Assembly (NCBI RefSeq): GCF_003545885.1
Contig: NZ_QHCT01000004.1
Coordinates: 124,001 to 188,000 of the forward strand
Length of the DNA stretch: 64,000 bases
Origin: Leptospira stimsonii
GTDB taxonomy: Bacteria > Spirochaetota > Leptospiria > Leptospirales > Leptospiraceae
Direction: 5' to 3'
Shown here: positions 12,735 to 22,167 of the stretch, piece after piece
Position numbering within the stretch: position 1 is the stretch's first letter
Layout: the number at the start of each line of letters is the position of its first letter
Program-made: the position numbers and the translations under genes
Notes under the pieces: generated by a model
Told to the model about the DNA's origin: nothing
What the model saw: the letters and a program-made list of their open reading frames with translations, nothing else
The model's database searches: none

Positions 12735-13505
12735 TTGGATAAAATATTTCCTCTCGATTCCTTTCTAAAACGGCCGAAATGTTCGATTCTGTTAGGAATT
12801 TGGATCCTCACGATTTCCTCCTGTTCCTCGAGTGAGAATCGAATCGAAAAGAATCCGATCGAATTCTTAAAAATCGCCTCGGGAGAATACTATTCCAAAA
12901 TTCAGAAATTGGAAGAGGGCTATTTCGTAAGACAGTTGTTTCTGGACGCAAACACAACAAAAAAGAATCCGAAATTTATCTTCACACAACTGAGCGTGAC
13001 CCTAAGCAAAAATCGGGAAGAAACGAGAATCGAGGGAATCGCGAAACCGACAAAAACGGGATTCCGTCTCGCACCGGAATCTTGCAGAGTTTTTACGAAC
13101 AGAGAATCGGGAAATCGTTGGGCACTCGTGCGAGCCTACGACTGTGATCATCTCGTTTTCGAACTGGAATCGAAAAAACCGAATTCGATTTCCATCCAAC
13201 CGGATTTTATCCCAGGAACTCCCTCCGGAGAATATAGAAAGGCGATCTCTTCCGATCCGAACCGAATCAGTGCACTCGTTTTGGAAAGTGGTGGAAAAAT
13301 TCTCGAAGTCTGGGGACTTCGTTTGTCCCGTGTTCGTAAAAATGCTTCGATCGTTTTAGAAAAAGAAGACGGAAAACGTTATCCGGTAAGAGCCTTGGAA
13401 ACGATCGAAACAACGGGACAAGTCACTTCGGAAGGGATTCCTGTGAACAAAGGGGATATTCTTCTTTATACGAACCCCGGAGAATCAAACCCATTATCTT
13501 ATTAA
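12735..13505 (+). CDS. lipoprotein of unknown function (TTG start)
   Basis: 256 residues. I place the start at TTG 12735 because AGGAG sits at 12721-12725, nine bases upstream; an ATG at 12669 has no such site and would give an over-long leader. With this start the leader is [20 protein letters not shown], then a hydrophobic stretch ending TISSC, a spirochaete-type lipobox. The rest is soluble and beta-rich with no family I recognise. The last third ([19 protein letters not shown]) looks like a small beta-barrel. It converges with the LRR lipoprotein, 13 bases apart. Confidence 0.75.
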   Translation: MDKIFPLDSFLKRPKCSILLGIWILTISSCSSSENRIEKNPIEFLKIASGEYYSKIQKLEEGYFVRQLFLDANTTKKNPKFIFTQLSVTLSKNREETRIEGIAKPTKTGFRLAPESCRVFTNRESGNRWALVRAYDCDHLVFELESKKPNSISIQPDFIPGTPSGEYRKAISSDPNRISALVLESGGKILEVWGLRLSRVRKNASIVLEKEDGKRYPVRALETIETTGQVTSEGIPVNKGDILLYTNPGESNPLSY

Positions 13506-13518
13506 TAAAAAAAGAATA

Positions 13519-14298
13519 TTATAAATTACTGGAATAGATCGGAACTATCTTTAGATAAGGAAGTTGAATCCGAATCCAGTCTAATTCTTCTTTAGAGATA
13601 TCCAAACCGGACCATTCGAGATAACGAAGGTCGGTCATTTCGTAGATATATTTGATTTCTTTGATCTTTGTGTTTCCGATCCTGAGCTCGAGAAGATTCT
13701 TACACCCCGCGATCGGCTCCAAAGAAGAGACTTCCGTTCCGCGGATATCCAATTGCCTGAGCTTACATTCCGGACCGATAAAGGAAAGATCCCTGATCTT
13801 GGTTTTGTACAAACCCAATTTTGTTAGAGCTCCTACGCCCGGATAAGCGGCCAGATCTTTTTCATCCACGGAAGTTTCGTTCAAATAAAGGCTATGGAGG
13901 AGGGGGAGTTTGGAAAGTGGACGCAGATCCTTTACTTTGGTCCCGTTGACGTTCAAAAAACCAACCGTTTTCAAAGCGCTCAATTCTTCCAAATTTTCGA
14001 ACTCCGGATGCAAAATTTCCAGAGAAACCAAATTTCGAAATTCACTCAGACGCGCCGTGTCCGGAAATTCACTTTCGTCAAAACCGATCCAGCGAACCTG
14101 ATAGGGATAATATCGAAGAATTTTCCCTTCTCTCGAAAAAACAGGAATCGCTCCGGAAATCGGATTCTTATCTAAAATCGCACAAGAGAGAGAAAGCGTA
14201 AGAATGAGCAAAAATAGAATGGATTGAACGCTAAAAGTCAAGTTCCTCGGAGTCATTCTTTGACGATTGAGAACCGGGTTCAAAGAAAGAGAAACCAA
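13519..14298 (-). CDS. leucine-rich-repeat lipoprotein
   Basis: 259 residues. The TTG start at 14298 is favoured by AAGGAGA about nine bases upstream; an in-frame ATG at 14256 lacks a good site but gives a shorter leader. The hydrophobic stretch ends LTLSLSC, a lipobox. From about residue 75 there are five or six repeats of about 22 residues, such as [36 protein letters not shown] and [19 protein letters not shown]. These follow the bacterial LRR consensus and usually form a protein-binding solenoid. A repeat-family palindrome (GTTAGAGCTCCTAC) is embedded in the coding sequence at 13823-13836. The binding partner is unknown. Confidence 0.85.
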   Translation of the reverse strand: MVSLSLNPVLNRQRMTPRNLTFSVQSILFLLILTLSLSCAILDKNPISGAIPVFSREGKILRYYPYQVRWIGFDESEFPDTARLSEFRNLVSLEILHPEFENLEELSALKTVGFLNVNGTKVKDLRPLSKLPLLHSLYLNETSVDEKDLAAYPGVGALTKLGLYKTKIRDLSFIGPECKLRQLDIRGTEVSSLEPIAGCKNLLELRIGNTKIKEIKYIYEMTDLRYLEWSGLDISKEELDWIRIQLPYLKIVPIYSSNL

Positions 14299-14395
14299 AT
14301 TCTATTCTCCTTTACAATTCTCAAAGAAAGTGCACGTCACGCGGAATCGCTCATTCGATCCAATTCTTACCCAGATTCCCTTTTTTGAATGATAT

Positions 14396-14410
14396 TGAGT
14401 TTGACTCTCA
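14396..14410. promoter_or_regulatory. candidate Fur-like operator upstream of the haem-uptake operon
   Basis: TGAGTTTGACTCTCA has a perfect GAGT-TTG-ACTC core and sits in TGATATTGAGTTTGACTCTC about 45 bases before the lipoprotein start. It is only a partial match to the 15-base Fur consensus, so it is tentative. The genes downstream are of the kind Fur represses. Confidence 0.4.
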
Positions 14411-14454
14411 TCTTCATATTTTAAGAATGGTACCAAAAATAAGAAGGAGAATTC

Positions 14455-15039
14455 ATGAAAACCATCCAAAAGATTGCAAAAACGACCGTTATTATCGGCC
14501 TTATCCTAGGCACACTCGCTCATTGTAAGAAAGACGACAAAGAGGATGTTGACCCGGCTACACTTCTGCTCTTGGGACTTGCCGCCAACGGCTACAATTG
14601 CTCTGCAACCGTCGGAGGAAGAGTAGCGGGTCTTCCGGCAATGACCGCGACCACTTCGGTCCAAACTCTTGTCTACGGAAAGGTTCCCTTTGTGAATCAT
14701 TCGATCGCGGCGGTCAAATTTTCCAACGTTAAAGCGGGAGATCAGATCACGTTCCGGGGAAGAAACGTAGCGGACTTTGACGAAGGTACGGCTGGAAACA
14801 CCAACGCCCCTCTTGTCTATAACACGGCTTCCTGCCCATTACTGGACTCCGCGTATGATTCTACACGTGCCACTTATACGACTCCGAGTGAAGGGCAATA
14901 CGGCACTGCGGCGGGAGACGGGCCTTTCGTCTACACGCTCAACGCAACGAAAGGTGGAGACTACTATTTCGTTTTCTATTTAGCGAGCAGAACAGCAGAA
15001 CCTCCGACTACTACGTTTCAAATCACCCTCAAGAACTAA
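14455..15039 (+). CDS. lipoprotein at head of haem-uptake operon
   Basis: 194 residues with a strong ribosome site (AAGGAGA, seven bases before ATG). The leader [20 protein letters not shown] ends at LAHC, a lipobox, and is followed by the charged KKDDKEDVD. The mature part is a compact beta-rich domain ([20 protein letters not shown], then [11 protein letters not shown]) with an internal Cys pair. It precedes the HmuY-like gene by 19 bases and the TonB receptor beyond. I do not recognise a family. A surface or periplasmic role in iron/haem handling is inferred from the operon. Confidence 0.8.
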   Translation: MKTIQKIAKTTVIIGLILGTLAHCKKDDKEDVDPATLLLLGLAANGYNCSATVGGRVAGLPAMTATTSVQTLVYGKVPFVNHSIAAVKFSNVKAGDQITFRGRNVADFDEGTAGNTNAPLVYNTASCPLLDSAYDSTRATYTTPSEGQYGTAAGDGPFVYTLNATKGGDYYFVFYLASRTAEPPTTTFQITLKN

Positions 15040-15058
15040 ACTCTTCTTGGTATTTGTA

Positions 15059-15760
15059 ATGAAAAGAATCTCGAACTTCAAACCTCTTTGGAAACAAATC
15101 TGTCTGGGGTTCGGGATTTTTCTCTTTGTTTCCTGTGCGAGACAACATTCGGCGATCGATGAAAACGAACTCGCTTTCAGACAAGCCTTGTTGGCTCTTC
15201 AAAAACAATTGGAAGAAGCGGCGACATCCAAAATTCTTTCAACGGAATCCAACGGAGACGGATCTTATACCACGAAGGTGAGAGCGGTCTCGTATGACGT
15301 TTGGGTCAAATTTAATTTTGCAAACTTAGCGCAGGCGTCCGTTCCCGATTCCGCGGGCGGTTGGGATGTCGGATTTCAGAGATTCAAACTTCAGACGAAC
15401 AGCGGCGCGACGAATCCTTCGGGAAGCGGCGGTGCTTGTATGACCAATCCAGTCCTTACGGATTTTAACGTGGCCTCGGGAAGTTCTTCGACGGCTTTGG
15501 GTTGTGCGAACGCGAATTTTTCAGCGGACACGAACGTCTCCGAGCTCGCTTCCGGAGGAGTTCAGACCGATTACGTGGGAAGCGACGTCCTCAACAAATG
15601 GTTTAATTATACTCTCGCATTTTTACAACCGAACTATAAGATTTTCGTAATACGATCCAGCACGGGAAACCAATACTATCTTTTCCAAGTCACCGGCTAT
15701 TATAGCTCCGAAGGGACCGCCGCTTACCCGACCGTTCGATGGAAACAGATTCCTTACTGA
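15059..15760 (+). CDS. HmuY-family haem-binding lipoprotein
   Basis: 233 residues from ATG at 15059; an in-frame TTG at 15047 is also possible. The leader ends FLFVSC, a lipobox. The domain has the HmuY signature [17 protein letters not shown] followed by GSGGA, then VLNKWFNYT and [18 protein letters not shown] at the end. HmuY proteins are outer-surface haemophores that take haem from host proteins and hand it to a TonB receptor. The receptor gene starts nine bases later, as in hmuYR operons. In L. interrogans such lipoproteins also neighbour iron-regulated receptors. The His or Met haem ligands cannot be assigned by eye. Confidence 0.87.
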   Translation: MKRISNFKPLWKQICLGFGIFLFVSCARQHSAIDENELAFRQALLALQKQLEEAATSKILSTESNGDGSYTTKVRAVSYDVWVKFNFANLAQASVPDSAGGWDVGFQRFKLQTNSGATNPSGSGGACMTNPVLTDFNVASGSSSTALGCANANFSADTNVSELASGGVQTDYVGSDVLNKWFNYTLAFLQPNYKIFVIRSSTGNQYYLFQVTGYYSSEGTAAYPTVRWKQIPY

Positions 15761-15768
15761 TCCACATC

Positions 15769-17862
15769 ATGTCCTTGATCCGCAAACTTTTTAAACACTG
15801 TGGAATTTCTTTTTTGTTCCTAATTCTTTTTTTATTTCCTCTTCAAGCGCAAGACGATAAAACAAAAAAAGAAACTTCCGTTCCTGAGAAAGATTCGTCG
15901 AACACGACCAATGTGAAGACCGATACGAACAGTTCGGATTCTCAAAAGGAAAACGTACAGGATGATTCTCAAATCGTCGTCACAGGTTCTCGCGGCGAAA
16001 GAAGACTTAAGGATTCTACCGTTGCGACGGAAGTAATCTCTCGTAAAAAGATCGAAGCGAGCGGCGCGAGAAACGCCGCGGAGGTTTTAGAAACTCAATT
16101 GGGGATCGACGTGGTCCCCTTTTTCGGAGGATCTCGAGTTCGAATGTTGGGCATGGATTCACAGTATGTCCTGATTCTTATCGACGGAGAAAGAATTTCG
16201 GGAAGACTCAACAACGCAGTCGACTTGAGCCGTTTTAAAGTCCAGAACTTGGAAAGAATCGAAATCGTAAAAGGTGCGTCATCCGCTCTTTACGGAGCCG
16301 ATGCGATCGGAGGAGTCATCAATCTCATCACAAAAGAAGGTGATAAAAAACTCAGCTACGAGATGCGAACGACCTACGGAAACGGAAATCGAAAGAACTT
16401 CAACACCGAAGGCGAATTCAATACGACGGCGAATTTGGGTTTTCGAAACGAGCTCGTTAGCGGAAACGTTTCCGCCGGTTACAACAAAAACCCCGGTTAT
16501 CGATTGGTTCCCGATTCTCAAGCGACGACCGGAAACGCGTATCAGGATTTGAACACGGGTATGAATTTGATCTTCAACCCGGATGGAAAGTTCAAAGCGA
16601 AGACAAGGATCCTCTATCAACACCGAGATCAAAACGGAGTCGACGTCACACAGTCCAAAGCGGTCTTTGATCGCAACAACAAGACCCACGACTTTCTCGC
16701 GACGGGCGCATTGGAATACGGCTTCGGTAGAAAGAATCTAATTTCCTTCCGAGGAAATATTTCGAAATGGGAAAACAAATACTATAACAATCAGAGAGGC
16801 TCGGACGAGCTGGACGTAAAACAACTCAACGCGGAATTGACTTCGCAAGGAACCGTTCAACTCGACTGGGAAGCCGCGGAAAGACATTTTATTACCGCAG
16901 GCGTGGAATCCTTTGCCAACGAATTGGAATCCGATCGTTTACAGAATCGGTTTGTCTATCGTACACGAAGAGCCGCCTTCATTCAGAACGAATGGACCGT
17001 TTCCCGTTCTCCCAGAATTCGAATCGTTCCCGGAGTTCGATACGACGACGATTCTCAGTTCGGAAATCAGACAACTCCAAAACTCGCCGCACGTTATGAC
17101 ATTCTTCAAAACTTAGTATGGAGGGCGAGTTATGGAAGAGGCTTTCGTCCACCGAGCTTCCAAGAATTATATCTTCGTTTTGAAAACCCCGCCGTGGGTT
17201 ACGTGGTCGACGGAAATCCGAATCTCAAACCGGAGAAATCGATCACGGTCAATTCCGATCTCGAATACAGTCCGTTTTCTTTTCTCACATTCTCCTTGAG
17301 TTTGTATCGAAACGACGTCATCAATCTGATCCAATATAAGTTCGATTCCAATCAGGGAAGGGAATATTCTCAGTTTCAATTACAGAATATCGCGAAAGCA
17401 TATACGCGAGGTGGAGAACTCGGAGTCCAATATCGTTTTCTAAAACACTACACTCTGGAACTCGGCTACAATCAAACCGATACGAGAGATCTGACAACGG
17501 ATCGTCCGCTGGAAGGAAGAGCGCTTCATCAAGTCTCGGCGAATTTTATCTACAATTCTCCCGGAGGATTTCAATTCAATCTTCGAGGAAAACACTTAGA
17601 CAAACGACCGTTTTACAGTTCGACGAGCAGTCTTTCCGCGGCGGGGCAAGATTTTATTCCTACGGAAGTGAAGTTGAACGAAAACCCGCCCGTAACCTAC
17701 GGAAAGCCCTTTACGATCATCAATATAAGAATGGAACAGAAATTTTTCGAGAAACACTTTGCTTTGTTCGTCGGTGTGGACAATCTCTTGAACGAATACG
17801 AACTCGCTTACAATCCTACAAGACCGAGATTTTTCTACGGCGGATTTTCAGCGCAATTTTAA
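15769..17862 (+). CDS. TonB-dependent outer-membrane haem receptor (HmuR/HbpA-like)
   Basis: 697 residues from ATG at 15769, the start [12 protein letters not shown]; the frame is open 30 bases upstream inside the HmuY gene. After a signal peptide ending FPLQAQ and a Ser/Thr/Asn linker comes the TonB box DSQIVVTG. The plug domain contains [10 protein letters not shown] and [19 protein letters not shown]. The barrel carries [14 protein letters not shown] and [10 protein letters not shown], the FRxP and NPNL boxes of haem receptors, and ends in Phe (GGFSAQF). No His lies between the two boxes, where classical haem receptors have a ligand. It resembles the iron-regulated HbpA of L. interrogans in size and setting. 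The receptor call is firm; the ligand is inferred from HmuY and HemO. Confidence 0.92.
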   Translation: MSLIRKLFKHCGISFLFLILFLFPLQAQDDKTKKETSVPEKDSSNTTNVKTDTNSSDSQKENVQDDSQIVVTGSRGERRLKDSTVATEVISRKKIEASGARNAAEVLETQLGIDVVPFFGGSRVRMLGMDSQYVLILIDGERISGRLNNAVDLSRFKVQNLERIEIVKGASSALYGADAIGGVINLITKEGDKKLSYEMRTTYGNGNRKNFNTEGEFNTTANLGFRNELVSGNVSAGYNKNPGYRLVPDSQATTGNAYQDLNTGMNLIFNPDGKFKAKTRILYQHRDQNGVDVTQSKAVFDRNNKTHDFLATGALEYGFGRKNLISFRGNISKWENKYYNNQRGSDELDVKQLNAELTSQGTVQLDWEAAERHFITAGVESFANELESDRLQNRFVYRTRRAAFIQNEWTVSRSPRIRIVPGVRYDDDSQFGNQTTPKLAARYDILQNLVWRASYGRGFRPPSFQELYLRFENPAVGYVVDGNPNLKPEKSITVNSDLEYSPFSFLTFSLSLYRNDVINLIQYKFDSNQGREYSQFQLQNIAKAYTRGGELGVQYRFLKHYTLELGYNQTDTRDLTTDRPLEGRALHQVSANFIYNSPGGFQFNLRGKHLDKRPFYSSTSSLSAAGQDFIPTEVKLNENPPVTYGKPFTIINIRMEQKFFEKHFALFVGVDNLLNEYELAYNPTRPRFFYGGFSAQF

Positions 17863-18450
17863 AACTTCTTCGGAGTCGACCGATTCCCCAAACGCAAGAA
17901 GAATCCACTCAGATCTGAAAATATAAAAAAGAGATCGAACGCCTAGTAAAATAGTTTCCTTCTTCCGAATATTCATAATTCTTAATTTACGATTCCTTTC
18001 CTCAATTTTTATTTTTTAACGAAAACTTTTTTAAACAACCAAAACTTCCGAAGCCGAAAACGTTCCACGCTTAATTCCCGATGATTTTTTGCTTGGGTGC
18101 GAAATCGTCGATCCGCCAGAGTAAAAAAACAAGAAGCATTTTGTTTCGATGCTCATTCAGAGGTTTTTAAGAAGAATCTTCCTCTTGTCTCGTTGCACGC
18201 AAGATGATTTCTATACCAAAGCTCACCGGCTTCGGATCCAATCAAAACGTTTCCTTGGGAACGTGCTCATCGATCGATTGGAGACATTTTTTTCCGAGGT
18301 TTTATACTCCATTCTTACGAATAGAAGAGATCAAACAAGGAAATCGTAAAAATTTGGCAAACGCTCCCTGAAACGGACACGCATTGAAAACGCGAACTTG
18401 CCCTTTCCGATCGATTCAGGCTCTACGAACTTCTATTTCTTTAATATATT
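17863..18450. other. 588-base gap, no gene seen
   Basis: A/T-rich spacer between the ends of the receptor (plus) and the MFS gene (minus). A 66-codon frame at 18149-18349 is low-complexity and has no family features. I found no clear terminator hairpin. Confidence 0.6.
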
Positions 18451-19677
18451 CTAATATTCTTTTTTATTTAAAATTCTGTAAAAAGGAATGCTTGCGACCA
18501 CGAGGAGAACCTGAGCCAAACCGAATACGACCGCGGTCAAAGAAGAACTTCGAAAAAAAGAAATCGAATCGGAAATTCGATCCAAACCTACGGAAGAAAT
18601 GGGACCAAGAAAAAAACCGAGAGATCCGATTCCGGTCAGGGCGGACATTACGATTCCATTGTTTTCCCGATTACAAAGAGAAGATGCCAATCGAAGAGAC
18701 GTCGCAAACATAAGACCTGCTCCCAAACCGCAAAAAAGAAGCGAAATCGTGATCCACCCGATGGAATGAAACGTTCCTGAAAGAGTCAAGGCGATCCCAT
18801 AGATCAGAGAACCGATTGCTACCGGGAAATACTTTCCCGTCTTTTTGGAAAGTCGAATCGCAGGATAGGATAAAAGAGCCATCGGAAGAAAAACGAGAGA
18901 AAGCAGTCGTCCCGTCTCGGAGGGATTGAGAAAGAATTCTTCTCGAAGTCGAAGATTGAGAGAACTCATAAAATAACCGGATGTGAATCGATCTAAAAAT
19001 TGAAACGCCATCGGAAACAAAAGGAGAGGGCGGGAAAGAAAAACAAGTCCGGATTCTTTCCAAGTAAACTGTTTTTTAGAAGCTAAGGTTTCCACTTCCG
19101 GAACAAAACGATAAACGATGAATGCAAGAAACAAAAGGATCGTTGAACCAGTATAAAAAGGAAGATAGGGATTTTCCTTTCCTAAAAATCCGAGTGAGAT
19201 TCCGACCGCCCCTCCAAGAGAAAGAAGCATCCCGGAAATACCCATTAGAGTTCCACCTTTGAGCTGTAAGGTGGAACTTCCGTGTTCAAAATCGGCAACG
19301 GATGCCAAAAGCAAACCGATGACAAAAACGTGTGCACCACCTTCCAAAAATCGAAGACCCAAAAGGACGGGAAGACTTTCCGCGTAGGGAAGAAGACTCA
19401 AAAGGAGAGCATCCAGAAAACAAAAAAGAATGATGATCTTTTTTCTCGTTCCGAATCGATCCGAGAGAAAACCCGCGATCGGAGAAAAGAAAAAGGATCC
19501 GAGCATCGCAACACTCAAGAACCAGGCAACTTCGCTGTTGCCCGATTGAAATCGATCCTTTACAATTTCCTTAAATACCGGAACGATCATCGTTACCGGA
19601 AGCATCGCCAAAAAGATCGCCCCCGGTAAAAAATAAACCGATCCTTTTTTTTTATCCTTTGGAGAGGACGGAGTCAT
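18451..19677 (-). CDS. MFS transporter of the haem locus
   Basis: 408 residues with twelve predicted membrane segments. The loop motif [12 protein letters not shown] after helix 2 is the MFS signature A, and [15 protein letters not shown] lies in helix 4. Its start overlaps the end of hemO by 26 bases, so the two are co-transcribed, hemO first. An MFS gene beside hemO is also known in the L. interrogans haem locus. It could export a haem breakdown product or siderophore, or move an iron compound; the direction cannot be told from sequence. Confidence 0.85.
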   Translation of the reverse strand: MTPSSPKDKKKGSVYFLPGAIFLAMLPVTMIVPVFKEIVKDRFQSGNSEVAWFLSVAMLGSFFFSPIAGFLSDRFGTRKKIIILFCFLDALLLSLLPYAESLPVLLGLRFLEGGAHVFVIGLLLASVADFEHGSSTLQLKGGTLMGISGMLLSLGGAVGISLGFLGKENPYLPFYTGSTILLFLAFIVYRFVPEVETLASKKQFTWKESGLVFLSRPLLLFPMAFQFLDRFTSGYFMSSLNLRLREEFFLNPSETGRLLSLVFLPMALLSYPAIRLSKKTGKYFPVAIGSLIYGIALTLSGTFHSIGWITISLLFCGLGAGLMFATSLRLASSLCNRENNGIVMSALTGIGSLGFFLGPISSVGLDRISDSISFFRSSSLTAVVFGLAQVLLVVASIPFYRILNKKEY

Positions 19678-20329
19678 ACGTTTCCTTACCGATTGCCGCG
19701 ATGAGATCCTTTTCCAATTCGGAAAAGATCCCCTGATTCAAAAGGAAGACCTGTTTTGATTCGGAAAGAATATCCTGTTTTTCGGAATCTTCAATCGCAA
19801 GACCGTCTAACGCGGCTCTGTAATTTTGTTTAAAACCGTTGATATCCGTGATTTGCGGAAACTCGTAAAAGGAAATTCCTTCTCCTTGCGGAAGGGAAAG
19901 TGCGCGGGCCGCGACTTTTTTTAGAATTTGCCCTCCGGAAAGATCTCCCAAATAACGCACGTAAGAATGGGCGACAAGGAGAGTTGGTTGTGTCCCTGAA
20001 ATCTTCCGGATTCTATCTACGTAAACCTGCGTCGCAGGCGTCGGCTTGTGCTCCTCCGGTTTCCAAGATCCAAAAAAATACTGAAGGTCTTTGAGAATTG
20101 TGTCTCTCCGATTGAGTTCGGGGAAATAGATCGATCCAAGCACCGGATCCTTGGAAGAAAGCTCTAATTCTCTTTCTAAGGCTTCGTAAACAAAGTAGAA
20201 GGCTTCCAGATGTCTCGAATACGTTCCTCTCTCTAAAATTCCTTTCATAAAACAGCGGATGAAAGCGGAACTTTCGGCGGATCTGTGTTCCTCGGAGGTT
20301 CCTTCTCGAAGTAAAGTGGCTAAATTCAT
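19652..20329 (-). CDS. hemO: haem oxygenase HemO
   Basis: 225 residues, normal for bacterial haem oxygenases. These open haem to biliverdin, CO and ferrous iron in the cytoplasm. The proximal His is His15 in [13 protein letters not shown], and the distal glycine-rich helix is [16 protein letters not shown]. The middle has [16 protein letters not shown] and the end is helical. In L. interrogans HemO is needed to use haem as iron source. It is divergent from the COG0523 gene across a 184-base gap with Fur-like palindromes, one of them 40 bases before this start, so repression by iron through Fur is likely. Confidence 0.95.
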   Translation of the reverse strand: MNLATLLREGTSEEHRSAESSAFIRCFMKGILERGTYSRHLEAFYFVYEALERELELSSKDPVLGSIYFPELNRRDTILKDLQYFFGSWKPEEHKPTPATQVYVDRIRKISGTQPTLLVAHSYVRYLGDLSGGQILKKVAARALSLPQGEGISFYEFPQITDINGFKQNYRAALDGLAIEDSEKQDILSESKQVFLLNQGIFSELEKDLIAAIGKETYDSVLSKG

Positions 20330-20368
20330 TGCGTATCTCCTGACAATACTGTGACAATTCTTTTTATT

Positions 20369-20383
20369 TGATACTGAGAATCA
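20369..20383. promoter_or_regulatory. candidate Fur box of hemO
   Basis: TGATACTGAGAATCA matches the 7-1-7 Fur consensus TGATAATnATTATCA at eleven of fourteen specified positions and lies inside the wider palindrome TTTGATACTGAGAATCAAA. It is 40 bases upstream of hemO. Confidence 0.6.
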
Positions 20384-20423
20384 AACTTATTTTCAGAGAG
20401 AACGACTTTTCCGGAAAAGAAAA

Positions 20424-20439
20424 TGTAGGAGCTCGCACA
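20424..20439. repeat. TGTAGGAGCTC-family repeat
   Basis: TGTAGGAGCTCGCACA, a member of the dispersed near-palindromic repeat family, located between the two Fur-like sites. Confidence 0.55.
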
Positions 20440-20440
20440 A

Positions 20441-20482
20441 TTATTATTGATAATGATTTTTCATTATTGACAATGATAAATG
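20441..20482. promoter_or_regulatory. candidate compound Fur box of the COG0523-fur operon
   Basis: An A/T-rich array with TGATAATGAT followed by TCATTATTGACAATGATAA, i.e. several overlapping Fur half-sites in alternating orientation. It ends 31 bases before the GTPase start. ATAATGA and TCATTAT form an inverted repeat around TTTT. Autoregulation of fur and control by iron or zinc are expected. Confidence 0.65.
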
Positions 20483-20513
20483 TAAATCGAGCCTGAGGAA
20501 AAAAGGAAATACA

Positions 20514-21797
20514 ATGAATCATTCTCCTACTCATTCTCGTTCCAAACTTCCGGTAAGTGTACTCTCCGGTTTCCTAGGAGCAGGCAAGACAACCGTCCTC
20601 AACCATATTCTTCACAACAGGGACGGACTGAAAATCGCAGTCATCGTAAACGATCTCAGCGAGGTCAATATCGACGCGGGATTGATCCGTTCGGGAGGGG
20701 CCGACCTCAAAAGGTCGGAAGAAAAACTCGTGACGATGAGCAACGGTTGTATTTGTTGTACGCTCAGAGAAGACCTTCTTCAGGAAGTAGGAAAGCTTGC
20801 CCGAGAAAAAAAATTCGATTACCTCTTGATCGAATCCACCGGGATCGCAGAACCGCTTCCGATTGCAGAAACCTTTACCTTTGAAGACGAGGAAGGAAAT
20901 TCCCTTTCTCAGATTGCACAGTTGGATACGATGATCACGATCGTTGACGCTAAGAATTTTTTGAGCGATTTCTCTTCTTCAGAAGATCTCAAAGATCGAG
21001 ATCTCAACTCCGAGGAAGACGACGAAAGAACCATCGTGGATCTACTCATTGAGCAAGTGGAATTCGCAAATGTGATTCTCATCAATAAAATCGATCTGAT
21101 ATCCGAAGAGGAGCTCCTACGCCTTCGCTCGATTCTCCGAAAATTGAATCCCGAAGCCCATATCCATGCAATCCAGGAAGGAAAGGTTCCGCTTCAGAAA
21201 ATATTGAACACAGGACTTTTCGATTTCGAAAACGCTTCAAACGCTCCGGGTTGGCTCAAAGAGCTTCGCGGCGAACACAAACCGGAAACGGAAGAATACG
21301 GAATTTCCAGCATTGTCTATCGCGCGAGAAAACCGTTCCATCCGGAAAGATTCTATGAAACCATATCGAAAGAATGGCCTGGAGTGATCCGCTCGAAAGG
21401 TTTCTTCTGGCTTGCATCCCGTATGGATTGGGTCGGAGGTTGGTCTCAGGCTGGTCCCTCCTGTAGAACCGAAAACATCGGAAGATGGTGGGCCGCAATT
21501 CCAAGGTCCGAATGGCCAACTGAACTCGAAGATTTGGAGGAAATCGAATCCGAATGGGAGGAACGTTTCGGCGATCGCAGACAAGAGATCGTGCTAATTG
21601 GAGTTGACATGAATGAGGATGGGATCCGAGAATTATTGAACAACTGTCTTTTGACCGATGAAGAAATGCTCCTTGGTCAAAAAAGATGGAGTTCTTTTTC
21701 GGATCCGTTTCCCAACTGGGAAATCGATATCGAAGAGGAATTCTCGGAAGACCGGACCTTTTTGGATGAAAGTAGAAGCAGGAAAAGCCGCCCTTAG
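20514..21797 (+). CDS. COG0523/CobW-family GTPase, putative metal chaperone
   Basis: 427 residues. The N-terminal G domain has the P-loop SGFLGAGKTTVLNHIL, the metal-binding motif GCICCTLRED (CxCC), ESTGIAEPLPIAET and the NKID base-recognition motif in ILINKIDLIS. A C-terminal CobW_C domain (about 255-420) contains FHPERFYETI and WPTELEDL. COG0523 GTPases deliver metals, often zinc, sometimes for B12 or nitrile hydratase. The gene overlaps the next, a Fur-family regulator, by 32 bases, and a Fur/Zur-like site lies upstream, so metal regulation is very likely. The GGAGCTCC repeat core (21110-21119) is embedded in the coding sequence. Which metal is unresolved. Confidence 0.92.
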   Translation: MNHSPTHSRSKLPVSVLSGFLGAGKTTVLNHILHNRDGLKIAVIVNDLSEVNIDAGLIRSGGADLKRSEEKLVTMSNGCICCTLREDLLQEVGKLAREKKFDYLLIESTGIAEPLPIAETFTFEDEEGNSLSQIAQLDTMITIVDAKNFLSDFSSSEDLKDRDLNSEEDDERTIVDLLIEQVEFANVILINKIDLISEEELLRLRSILRKLNPEAHIHAIQEGKVPLQKILNTGLFDFENASNAPGWLKELRGEHKPETEEYGISSIVYRARKPFHPERFYETISKEWPGVIRSKGFFWLASRMDWVGGWSQAGPSCRTENIGRWWAAIPRSEWPTELEDLEEIESEWEERFGDRRQEIVLIGVDMNEDGIRELLNNCLLTDEEMLLGQKRWSSFSDPFPNWEIDIEEEFSEDRTFLDESRSRKSRP

Positions 21798-22167
21798 AAA
21801 CACGAAACAGAAAGGGGAAATCTTAAAGGTTCTGGAAGCCGCTAAGGGTCCCCTTTCCATCAAAGAAATTTTCGATCTTTCCCGTAAGAATCTGGACAAC
21901 CTTGGAATCGCCACCGTTTACAGAGCAGTCAATCATCTCATGGAAACCGGTGCGATCAATGAGATCCACTTACCCGGAGAATCTTCCCGGTTCGAGGCGA
22001 GTCATCTACATCATCACCATCACTTCCATTGTAAACAATGTGATCGTGTATTCGATATTGAAATCTGTCCGTTTCCTCTCGACAAAAGCCCTAAAGGATT
22101 TACGGTGGACACCCATGAGATCATTCTCTATGGAACCTGTTCCGACTGCAATTCCAAGGTAAAATGA
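21766..22167 (+). CDS. fur: Fur-family metal-responsive repressor
   Basis: 133 residues from ATG at 21766. The frame is open earlier, but only inside the GTPase gene, and Fur proteins begin with a short segment before the winged helix, as here (NTKQKGEILKVLEAAKGPLS). The recognition helix region is LGIATVYRAVNHLMETG. The metal-binding part has HLHHHHHFHCKQCD and a C-terminal CSDC, giving a two-CxxC structural zinc site. The His-rich stretch is longer than usual. It likely controls its own operon and the haem genes. Fur, Zur or PerR cannot be separated with certainty; position next to hemO favours Fur. Confidence 0.88.
   Translation: MKVEAGKAALRNTKQKGEILKVLEAAKGPLSIKEIFDLSRKNLDNLGIATVYRAVNHLMETGAINEIHLPGESSRFEASHLHHHHHFHCKQCDRVFDIEICPFPLDKSPKGFTVDTHEIILYGTCSDCNSKVK

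Noticed and set aside
18149..18349. 66-codon plus-strand frame downstream of the TonB receptor
   Set aside because: Basic low-complexity text without ribosome site or family features.
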